Positions 47,945-57,778 of a stretch of 64,000 nt of DNA are shown here, in pieces. The translations under genes and the position numbers were made by a program. Position 1 is the stretch's first letter, and the number at the start of each line of letters is the position of its first letter. The stretch lies in assembly GCF_021130785.1 (NCBI RefSeq), contig NC_060213.1, positions 98,200,501-98,264,500 on the forward strand, read 5' to 3'. The notes beneath the pieces are model-generated. The model searched no databases and was not told the DNA's origin. It worked only from the letters and a program-made list of their open reading frames with translations. The stretch is from Homalodisca vitripennis (taxonomy: Eukaryota > Arthropoda > Insecta > Hemiptera > Cicadellidae).

Positions 47945-49850
47945 GAAAAACTCGGCCATACTTCCTACAATCAAATCTGTTTTAAAGTAATGGCCAAGTG
48001 ATCCCAATTGAACCTAAAGAATTTTGAAACAAGATAATTACAGATTGTAATAACTTTTAGTTGGTATATATTCGTAGTTAAAATATGCCTTAAGTTTGGT
48101 ATCGCTTAAATTTTTATTAAAAATATCTAATTCTATGTTACTTAAACTACTTACATCTATTTTATTTTTACGGGCTAATTTTATCCTGTTATATGTATAT
48201 AAAGAATCTAAAGATATTATATTTTTTATCTTGAATCTAGTCATAATATGTTTTTGAATGTTAGAAAGGTTTGAAATATTTTTGTTACCCCAAATGGTTA
48301 TTGCATAATTTAGAAAAGACATGACAAATACTGAAAATACTGACTTTTTGAAGTTTTCTTCTTTACATACATATAACGGTTTCAAAGCTTTTTTAATTTG
48401 TTTTTCTATATGGTTAATATGTTGATTAAAATTTAAGTCTAAGTCTATGATACAGCCTAAGTACTTATAACATTCTACCTTTTTTATTGGTAATTGGTCA
48501 TTAGTTCTGGAGAAATCTATATATTCTGTTTTTTGAAAGTTTAAAGTTAATTTATTTTGTTGTAGCCAATTATTAATTTTCGTCAGGTCCTCGTTTGTTT
48601 TTTTATATAAATCGTTACCTTTAACTATTAAGGCTGTGTCATCGGCAAAGAGTACTAATTCGCCATGTAAATTAAGGGTTGTTATACTATTGATATATAT
48701 TATAAACAAAAGAGGACCAAGACAACTTCCTTGAGGAACTCCACAGGTGATTTTTTCTAAATTTGAAATTTTGTTGCCAATTTTTGTATTACAGAACCTG
48801 TTATCAAGATAACTAGCAAATAAATCTAAACATTTACCTCTAATTCCTAAATGTTCTAATTTGTATAGTAATATCTTAAAATCTACAGTGTCAAAGGCTT
48901 TCTTAAGGTCTAGAAATGAGATTAGTGTATTTTGATCAATACTGTTAACAACTAAATTGATTGCTTCCTCTGTATTTTTGTTAACTCTAAAGCCAAATTG
49001 TTTTCTTGATAACAGGTTGTATTTTTCCAAAAAGCTATATAATCTCTCATACAAACATTTCTCAAATATCTTGCCAATTATTGGTAGTAGACTGATTGGT
49101 CGAAAATTGGATGGATCTGATAAAATTCCTTCACTTTTGTAGATTGGGCTGATTGTTGCTATTTTTAATCCATCGGGAAAAATGCCAGTTTGAATACTTA
49201 AGTTAAAAATGTATGCTAGTGGTTCACTTATTATGTATACAAGATTTTTGATTAGTTTGATTGGAATTTTATCTGATCCACTTGCTTTATCATTCTTTAA
49301 AAGTTTAATTTTGGTCTCAATTTCTAGTTTGGTAATTTCAGAGAGATATATAGAGTTCGGATTTGATTTCATTTTTTCGTTTTCTAGATCTGGAATCTTT
49401 GAAGCCAATTCTGAACCAATGTTTGCAAAGAATTTGTTCATTGTATTTAAATCACCTGTGTATCTACAAGGTTTTTTTGGATTTATTTAAAAATTTGTTT
49501 ATAATATTCCATTTGGTTTTTGAATCAGATGACATTTCAATCAGTTCTTTATAATAGTTTTCTTTTAAAATATTGCTATAATGTTTAATTTTCGATTTAT
49601 AAAATTTTGCTTGTTCAAATCTCTTTTGTCTATACAGTTTATTTCTAACTTTAACGGCGGTTTGAATGCCAATTGTAAGCCAATTTTTGTCATCTGAATG
49701 AATTTTGAATTTTGGTTTGTTATTTTTTAGAAAGGTTTTTGAAATTAGTTCATGAAGGTGTTGATAAGCGCTATTTACATTATTAAATCTATAGATTAAG
49801 CTTAATTTCTTTAAGAACTCATCTGTGATCTTCATTCTTCGTGAGGGTTG
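47945..49850 (-). mobile_element. 5'-truncated non-LTR retrotransposon
   Basis: A jockey/CR1-like LINE on the - strand, inserted between the capsid stop codon and the right inverted repeat. The 3' end lies close to 47945; no poly(A) tail is obvious. The 5' end is near 49850, where composition and coding potential change. The endonuclease domain and ORF1 are missing, as in typical 5'-truncated copies. No target-site duplication could be read. Confidence 0.7.
48038..49835 (-). pseudogene. Reverse transcriptase of a non-LTR retrotransposon
   Basis: Two frames, 49835-49464 and 49441-48038, separated by a frame change near 49450. The upstream part is the linker between endonuclease and RT (NKLYRQKR, YYKELIEM). 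The RT domain has KLLKNDKASGSDKIP, PIYKSEG...NFRPISLLP, KQFGFRVNKNTEEA, FLDLKKAFDTVD, GVPQGSCLGPLLFIIYIN and the catalytic LFADDTAL. A C-terminal region with YLGCIIDLDLNF and the QKHIMTR segment follows, ending at TAA 48038-48040. The RT catalytic motifs are intact. The missing endonuclease and the frameshift make autonomous transposition unlikely. Confidence 0.9.
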
Positions 49851-50390
49851 CGATGACGTGGTTGGAGGGTGCAGAAAGGGGTCGAGTGATGAAACAAGGT
49901 GTTGCGGAGTGTTGAGGCAGTGTAGCCAGATGTTCAGAGTGTGAGGCTGCGGTTGATAACAAGTCCTTGACCGTCGGCTGCTTCAGGATGTTGCACAACA
50001 CTGCAGATCACGTCATGGTGATAACACGTCCGCTGCTTCGAGATGTTGCACAACGCAGATCAGTGACTGTAGACCACATCATAGTGTCGCTTGAAGTAAT
50101 GAAATAGGCATGATTAGAAAATGTATTGATGAACTGAATGATTCACACTGTCTTGAAGGAAGAGATGTTATGATGGATGAGTCTTAAAGATGGTGTAACG
50201 TGGTTAAAAATTGTAGAATATAAAGCACTGAACTTGTCACTACGGATTAAGTCTTGTTCCAAATAGAGCTGAAGATGAAGAGAATGCGATATTAAACCAG
50301 TAAAAAGTGAACTTTTAACATTCCTGGATCAAAAGTATAGAGTAAAATTTAAATATGACTGACTAGTGTGAGGTCTGGACGGGAAAGGCT
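49851..50390. other. Unassigned segment before the right inverted repeat
   Basis: GC-richer than the virus genes and without an obvious gene. It contains an imperfect tandem duplication of about 56 bases (49973-50027 and 50028-50085, both with GCTGCTTC...GATGTTGCACAAC). The stretch 50255-50300 shows weak similarity to the capsid-gene segment at 47245-47280 (AGAGC-GAAGA and ATGCGATATTAAA). It could be retrotransposon 5' sequence, another insertion, or decayed element DNA. Confidence 0.45.
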
Positions 50391-50804
50391 GTTCTCCTGT
50401 GTGCCGCGCAGTGCTACCAACATTTCTCGCTCAACGGTAATGCCAACATATTCTAAATTCAACATTCGAGTATTATAAATTCCACAATTTATGTTGTCAT
50501 ACTGTCATGAAAAATTGCTTGAATACAGTTTACCATAGTTTATTTAAGTAAATTGTATTGTGAATTGTTTTTACATATTTATGGTGTATTGAACAGTATT
50601 TGTATTGATTTTTGGGCTGTCCCAAAAGTGGTCCAGAACCGCCATATTATTATCTTGAAATATTGCTTGAATACAGTTTACCATAGTTTATTTAAGTAAA
50701 TTGTATTGTGAATTGTTTTTACATATTTATGGTGTATTGAACAGTATTTTGTATGGAATTACTGTCTGTCCCAAAAGTGTCCTAGAACCCTCATATTCAT
50801 ATCT
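50391..50804. repeat. Right terminal inverted repeat
   Basis: Reverse complement of the left end from GTTCTCCTGTGTGCCGCG outwards. It contains two copies of a ~140-bp unit (GAATACAGTTTACCATAG ... CTGTCC-CAAAAGTG) where the left end has different multiplicities. The outer end reads CCTCATATTCATATCT, mirroring AGATATGAATATGAGG at 35119, and is followed by TACTTA and a (TA)n tract. Confidence 0.92.
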
Positions 50805-50808
50805 TACT

Positions 50809-50811
<3 letters not shown>

Positions 50812-50867
<56 letters not shown>
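50812..50867. repeat. (TA)n microsatellite
   Basis: About 28 TA units between the virus-like element and the mariner element. Its last TA forms the left target-site copy of the mariner. Confidence 0.95.
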
Positions 50868-50869
<2 letters not shown>

Positions 50870-52194
50870 GGGTGGGGCAGAGTGGACTCCCTGATTTGAT
50901 CGGTTAACTGTATAAAAACCATACAAGATTATTACAAAAGATTTTTATTTCTGAAATCTACATACAATGCCATTTATTTTTTATTAAGTTTTAAAAATGA
51001 TATTGTCCAGGTGACGAAGTTGACGAGCGATGCACATATTCAGCCGTTCAATGAAGTTTTCAAAAACTCTACGCAGCATATCTGGCGTTATTCCAGTGAT
51101 AACATCAACAATTGCTTCCTTAAGGGCTTCCAAGGTCCTTGGTCGAACTTTGTAAACCTCAGATTTGAGGTAACCCCAAAGAAAATAATCGCATGGGCTT
51201 AGATCGGGGGAGCGAGGGGGCCATGAAACATCCCCTCGTAATGAGATCAAGCGGCCGGGAAACCGTTCTTGCAGAAGTTGGCGAGAGCGACGGGCGGTAT
51301 GAGCCGTGGCACCATCCTGTTGAAACCAAAAGGCTTCCATATTATTTTTCTCACCATACTCTTCAATTCTGGGGAAGAAAAAGTTCTCCAACATCTCACA
51401 ATAGCGTACAGTGTTCACAGTAACGATTTCACCTTCCGATTCAAAAATGTAGGGGCCAATTATGCCTATGGAGGACACAGCACACCACACAGTCACTTTT
51501 GTTGAATGAAGAGGTTTTTGATCAAGAGTTTGTGGGTTTTAAGCTGCCCAGTAACGAAAATTGTGCTTATTTACTGTGCCCGAGAGGTGAAAATGTGCCT
51601 CATCACTAGACCACAGAATAGTGCCGGGTTGTAAAGAAGCCAGTATTGCATTGCAAGCATCTGTACGTTTAACAAAATCTGCTGGCATCAATTCTTGAAC
51701 AACCATCATCTTATACGGGTGTAAATGAAGGTCTGAGTGTAAAATTCACCTCACCGTTCTGGCCAACATTCCAAGAGCAGCAGCATGTTTCCGTGCAGAG
51801 CGCGATGAAGATTGTTCAATAGACGCTCTCACCGCCATTATGTTCTCTGGTGTCCTCACACTCTTTGGTTGTCCGACTGGTTTTCTAGGCAGTGCAGATC
51901 CAGTTGCCCGTACACTTTTAATCCATTTCCTTATGGTTTTAGCATCAGGAACACTATCATGACGATTCAAACCAAACCGTCTACGAAATGCACGCTGGGT
52001 CGCCACCACACTAATCCTTATTTTTAAAGAACGTTTCGACTACAAAACCACGATGCTCGCCAGTCCACGGCATGGTGACTACTAAAAATGGGCGTCTTTC
52101 CCCCCATCAAATGAAATCACTCCCACTCCGCTAACTCGCGCGCGCGCTCTTCGGCGACTGATTGAAACTAGGGAGTCTACTCTGCCCCACCCTG
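50868..52194 (-). mobile_element. Tc1/mariner element, full length, DD41D type
   Basis: 1327 bp. Terminal inverted repeats of 24 bp (CCGGGTGGGGCAGAGTGGAC at the left end, CAGGGTGGGGCAGAGTAGAC in the complement of the right end) differ at two of 24 positions. Both ends are flanked by TA, the expected target duplication, although the surroundings are TA repeats. It contains one transposase pseudogene on the - strand. Confidence 0.9.
50984..52073 (-). pseudogene. Mariner transposase, DD41D catalytic spacing, inactivated
   Basis: It starts with MPWTGEHRGF at 52073. The N-terminal helix-turn-helix part contains FRRRFGLNRHDSVPDAKTIR and KPVGQPKSVRTPENI. The catalytic residues lie in WSSDEAHFHL, WFQQDGATAH and SPDLSPCDYF. 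Counting residues between the second and third aspartates gives 41, the spacing of the DD41D (rosa/Visitor-like) group, not the DD34D of classical mariner. Breaks: a frame change with a nearby TAG around 52010-52020, an in-frame TGA at 51746-51748 and a TAA at 51539-51541. All three aspartates are still present. The copy is not autonomous. Confidence 0.88.
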
Positions 52195-53192
52195 TATATA
52201 TATATATATATATAATTTATATATATCTATATAATTTATATATATCTATATAATATGTGTGTGTGTGTGTTAATTTAAATCAGATACTACAAGTTGCCTA
52301 CAAACGCGAAATATACACGTTTATAAATTAATTGAACCACTATAAGTTAAACAAATTTATTACCTGTTGTTCACTAGCAAATTTGCTGGAGACCAAACAA
52401 ATCATCAAAGTTGAATGAGGATGCACTGATGAGGATTAATAGCAGTCGTTCTTACACAGAGGTTAATTATATAGTATATGTTAGCCGTTAGCTGGAGGTT
52501 GAGTAGCAAGGGAATTCTGTAGATGTGGTCCAACATCTATTTTAAGACTATAGTCACACACTTAACGGCCTTCATGGGTGAACAGTTAAACCAGACAGTA
52601 TTTATTATTAACAATTTTGGATATGTTTGTAAGTTACAAGCAACCTTTCGGATAGTTACTATGTCCTGTGTAAAACTCCCAGCAAAATCTCATGGAATGA
52701 CATAAACCACCATCTGACTCGATTTATCCTACAAAGACTCGTAGATTTATAAAACAAAATAAGTTATAAGCATATAACTTACGCCATCCATGTTATATCG
52801 TGCGGAGAAACATACATAAATTAAAGTTTCCAGTTTCTGAAGTGACTTTGCTAACGATCAGCCAATAAATCACAGTTTTATTTATTAACACACCAAAATA
52901 TGGTTAATTACTCTCAAACCATGTTTGACAAGTTGTGCATTGATTGCTCAGGTTACTCAACAATCAATGCAAAATAACTCATTTAACGTTTGTCTATTAC
53001 TATTTTATTATTATAATTAGCTATAAAATCAATCTTCTAATTTCATCTATGGAAGGTGCCAATTGTTGAGCGTTCTAGTACGTCGTACCCTGCATATGTA
53101 AGTTCACATCCTGACTGTGATTGTAACACTTTTTATCAGTACAACCAACATTATACCGAATATTATGTTCCTTAATTATGTCTGATAATATC

Positions 53193-53240
53193 ATTGCACA
53201 GGCCAGTGGTTCGTGAGAACGGGCAGAACAAGTCTTAAAA
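53193..53240 (+). repeat. Short dispersed repeat C, copy 1
   Basis: GCACAGGCCAGTGGTTCGTG followed by an AGAACGGGCAGAACAAG stretch matches the reverse complement of 57100-57145 (GCACAGGCCAGTGGCCCATG, then AAGACAGGCAGAATAAG). Confidence 0.5.
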
Positions 53241-54794
53241 GGAGATCGACATGTCCTTTTATTGACAAAAGAAATCTTCTAAGAATAGGTTTGATTAAAA
53301 ATAAAACATTGCTCAATATGTCTTGTTTCAATAGAATTGCGCTATAATATGAAATTAATTCCAAAAAGCATTGTTAGGCAAAAGTCAAATATCATAGAAT
53401 ATTAAGAATTAACAAACTAAATATCCATAAATATCTGTATAAGAGAGAGTTGTATCTTATGAGGAATACATAATATGATACTATATATCATTTTTAGTTC
53501 AATGATTGAGTAAATACATCAAGTACATTTTCTTAGGGTCTATATTTGTTGAATCATAAAAAACATGTAGGTGATTTTTCCAGCAGATATTAAATAAATT
53601 TATTATTAGCCGTACTAAAGCGTGGATCATCAAATCTTAAAAATTATTTTGTAATTAATGTTATCTTATTAATTTAGCTAGCTCATAATAATGAAATTGA
53701 GCGTTCAAAATATCAATGCTTAGTTAGTTAAAATGTAACTAGATGGGAAATTATACCACAGTTCATGCCCGGGTTTTTAAGCACGATAAAATTATTTTAG
53801 ACATATTTTATATACATAAGATCTGGATATGCACTGTATGGAAAGGTACTAACAACATTTATAATAGGTAATATACATCATTACACTACATGGAATAATC
53901 GTTTTTGTAGTGACCATCAAACACATGGCTCAGTGTTGCCAGTGGCTGTGAGAGTGGACATATTATTGGTTCAGCGGATCTTTGCTGTTACTTCTACTGA
54001 CTGAAATTGAGCTAAAAAAACATTGATATGATTTTTTGTCCATGTTATATAATCTTTGTAAATTCCACTGACCTTCACACTCATGTTTGGGTCTGTAGGA
54101 ATCACAGACTATTAATAAAATAGTCATAATATTATTTACATTTGTGTTATGGGTAACCATGATGTCAGCGAGAAAATATAAAAATAAATAAATCTGTAAC
54201 AAACTCAATATACAATATAAAAGTTGTATACATGTATTATATTAACACATATAACGTAACTGTTGAAACATACATCAAATTGTAGTGAAACCCAGTTTAA
54301 TTTTTCAATGTAAATGTATTATCCGGCAAGATATGTCAAAAAATATTTTATATGTAGACTTGAATTCACTTCAGTCCTATAAGAATGAGAATTATTATGC
54401 GTAATTTTCGTTGAAACCTATTTTTATCACTGTCTGTCTGTCTACCTATCCACAGGTCATTTCAAGCATGTAATAAGCTAGATATTGTAATTTTACATGC
54501 AACCTCAGCAAAGCCTGTTACGACACGTAGTGAGGCGTTCTTCTACCTTGTATTCTATAAAATAGGTCAAGTAGATAAAATAATTCAATAAGAAGAAAAC
54601 TTAATCTAAGTAAAAGTACTGCAATTAGAGGTAGTTTACGAAAGCATACAACATAAAATTAGACCTACGAATGCTTTTGGAACACTTGACAATGAAACTG
54701 CAACTTCTTTGACCTACATTTTCGACTGCGCTGAAGATTAACTTGATACTGGCACAAAGGAGCCAACGGCGCGTAACCGTATGGAATAACCTAA

Positions 54795-54895
54795 CAGCGG
54801 ACCTAAAAGGGAAATCAATCCCCCCTGATCCTCTCTCCACAACCGCTTTGATACAGTTCAATATCGTGGGAGACAAAAAGCATTCTCACATGTTG
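54795..54895 (+). repeat. Dispersed repeat B, copy 2
   Basis: The partner of 29655-29750 (CTCTCTCCACAACCGCTTTG, ATACAGTTCAATATCGTGGG). The overlapping 83-codon - strand frame is not conserved in copy 1. Confidence 0.6.
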
Positions 54896-56417
54896 ATGTA
54901 AATAATTCCTATGGCAACAGTGGTAGGACTATATAGCTCATGCTATATGAACACCTAAAGTTACTAAAATTGGTTTTCAAAAATTTACGTTATGAATAAA
55001 TAAATGAATAATGTTTTACTGCCAAAAAATTGTAGTGTGTCTTCTTTAGCCCCTAGATACGTATACATTTTCATTGTAGCAGGAAGAAGCTAAACTAAAA
55101 TCCTGTACCGTAACTAGTTTAAATAGCAATGATCTATTTTAATATGGTAGCCGTCTCAGTTCTTCTTATATCAGGATTTATTTCATTAAGTGGGACGACA
55201 AGGCCAAAATGCAGAGGTCTACTTCATAGACCGGAAGTAGAATAAAAGGATAGGAATTGATTTTTGATGAATGTAGATTTCCTAAGTATAAATAACCGTA
55301 CATTTCTCCTTATTGAGGCAAAGCAAACTTAACTGTGACACTTTAAATATACTTCAATTGAACTGTAAATGCTCCTACTGTCGAAAAATATGAAATAAAA
55401 GCCAAACACAATATAACTTAAATCTGATCCTGTTAGCCATGAACTCTGAAATAATGTGTACCTGATTATATGCACATTGGTGATTAACAAAAGAATGGTA
55501 TTCTTTTTATTCAGTATATTAGAGCTCCAACATATTACCTAGTAAGTGATTTGACTAAAAAGATAAAGACAAGGATTTTTAAACTTACTTACAAAACCAC
55601 GGCGAAAATGCTATTTCTTAAATAACTTTTTAATGACAAGGGAAAGCAAATCAAACAAAATTTGTGAATTTAACAAAATTATCTTATTAATAAATCATTT
55701 TGTAATCGAAGTGGTATAATTTATTTTTAATTAATTTAATCTATTATTTTAATATTCGTGCGAAAAACGTAAATTTACGTGGAAAATGCGTAAATTAACC
55801 AAATTCTTTTTACAAAATTGAAAAGATAACAAATTATTAACACCTCGATTAAACCATTTAAAATAGGCGTGTGTAGTCGTGATGGACAGTCATTTATAAT
55901 TCAGATTATTTTTTAAAATTACCTTACATCAACAGGTTTGAGGACGAGTTACAGCTCTAAAGATTTTAAGAGTGGACTTTGCTATTCAGCAATAGATTTA
56001 TGTAAAAGCATGTTGCAATGAACCTCACAACAGACACATTGTTGAGACCGGTCCTTGATAAATTCAATATTGCCTCAAGTATCATGGCAAGAGCTCTCCA
56101 GTCGGCTTTGTTTGGTCTTGCTTGTTCTTTAATACCAAAGTTGATTTTCCTCGTGAACTTCCTTGTTTCCCTAATAACAGCACATCATGAGTGTAGTCAC
56201 AGAAATAATAAAACTCCTTAGGTGTTTATCTAATTGTAGCACCTGAGTTTAAATATGAACCATTAAAGTTATAGAAAATATTTGTTAACATTGGTTTAAC
56301 ATGGTTTTGGCTCTAGTTATGTAAGTATTGAAATTTTTACTATATGGGGAAGATTAAGTTCTTACGACCTAAACAAATAATATTGCTTTTGAAGCAAAAT
56401 AACATTAAAATTTAATA

Positions 56418-56419
<2 letters not shown>

Positions 56420-56480
<61 letters not shown>
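56420..56480. repeat. (TA)n microsatellite
   Basis: About 30 TA units, the longest in the window with the tract at 50812-50867. Confidence 0.95.
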
Positions 56481-57074
56481 TATTATAAGTCGTATAATAC
56501 ATTCAATTAAGTAGTATAAAGTTGTGGAAACATGGAACCACAGCCATTCTTTGTTCAAAACATTGTTTAATACAAAATGACAACAATGTTCTATATATAT
56601 ATAAAACACTTCAATAAGCAGGAGTTCAAGTCAGAGAATGAAGCAATTATGAGTTTATCTCGCTCAAGTAAATAATAACATGATTATGACAATTTGGGTT
56701 TGCTCTCAGGATAAATATTTGTGTACGATTTTCTAATTACAATTAGCAGATTCAATCTGCATTCTGATATAGAAATCTATTACGATAGTACATATTAATG
56801 CATTCTCATGGTAGTTATAATTGAGTACTTGAAGAAAGCTAATGTAATGAATCAAAATGGTAAATTCGAATCCTCTCTAGATTATTAAAAACTTTTATTT
56901 ATACTGATCTGAATTTCTGGAACACTACTGCAGGCTAGTCTCAAGTCATTATTTGTTAGCGAATAGAAAAATCTGTCCAAACAAAGCGTTCACGCACGCT
57001 TAGGTGAAGACTGTTCAGCCATCGACTATGTTTCTGATGTGCATAGGCTAATTTTATAAATTATTTTTGTAGGT

Positions 57075-57165
57075 AAAGGCCTATCCCCATTTAAGCCTTA
57101 TTCTGCCTGTCTTCATGGGCCACTGGCCTGTGCGAGGAACATAAAAACAGAATAAGGGGACATGT
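57075..57165 (-). repeat. Short dispersed repeat C, copy 2, inside a stem-loop
   Basis: Reverse-complement partner of 53193-53240. It is framed by CCCCATTTAAGCCTTATTCTG and CAGAATAAGGGG, which pair to close a stem of about 12 bp. Confidence 0.45.
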
Positions 57166-57654
57166 TGATACAGTACTAATCGACAGTACTAATAATCTTT
57201 TGTTTCCCTGAATTAAAGCCATAATCATATTCTATAACGACTCTTCTTTTTTATTACGTATCTGAACAAAACGAGTAAAAAATTATTGTTAAATTCTATC
57301 CACAGATGATATTGCTCAATGAATCTCTGTAAAGTATTCAAATTTATGAATTTTAACATAAATTTAAAATTTGGAAATACACCGTTGTAAATAAAATAAT
57401 GTTTTATTTACTATCTGCATTACATTACCGATCAAGCACTGTTTACTTATTATTGATAAAATTCAAATGTAACAGGATGTTTCAGAAAGTTTGTCGAACT
57501 ATAGCTGTCAACAGCTGTCAAAATATGTTTCGTTCTTATCATAACATTCGAATGTAAGCAAACTAATTTTTTCAATTTGAATTCGACTTTATTTGATGAA
57601 ATGAATGTGTTATGGGTGCTAAAAAGCACTCTAAATGTTAATTCAGAACAAAAG

Positions 57655-57778
57655 ATATATACCTGTTCCAAATTTCAGCACAATCCGTAAAGTAGTTTCA
57701 GCGTGATTCGAGGACAAACCTCCAAACATCCAAATATCCAAACATTCAAACTTTCGCATTTATAATATTAGTGGGATA
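57655..57778 (+). repeat. 3' end of an arthropod RTE/SINE-like repeat
   Basis: AATTTCAGCACAATCCGTAA, then AGTAGTTTCAGCGTGATTCG, three CCAAACATC-like short repeats, and a terminal CATTTATAATATTAGTGGGA. These are the wording and order seen at 3' ends of many insect non-LTR and derived elements. No coding part is attached. Confidence 0.5.

Larger units (their letters stand above)
35119..50804. mobile_element. Polinton/adintovirus-like endogenous virus element, no integrase seen
   Basis: About 15.7 kb bounded by terminal inverted repeats (35119-35565 and 50391-50804) whose outermost bases can be read as AG...CT. It encodes a protein-primed type PolB, an FtsK/A32-like ATPase, an adenain-like protease, penton-like and double-jelly-roll-like capsid proteins, a phospholipase A2 domain protein, a fibre-like protein and accessory zinc-finger and BRO-N proteins. 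This is the core gene set of Polintons and adintoviruses. The retroviral-type integrase normally found in Polintons is not visible in any frame. No clear target-site duplication is seen; both flanks are (TA)n-rich. A non-LTR retrotransposon is nested near the right end. Confidence 0.9.
52195..57060. other. Non-coding AT-rich intergenic DNA
   Basis: TA and GT microsatellites at 52195-52270 and a long (TA)n at 56420-56480. No recognisable gene. Repeat B copy 2 lies at 54795-54895. Short frames (60-83 codons) carry no known domain. Confidence 0.5.
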
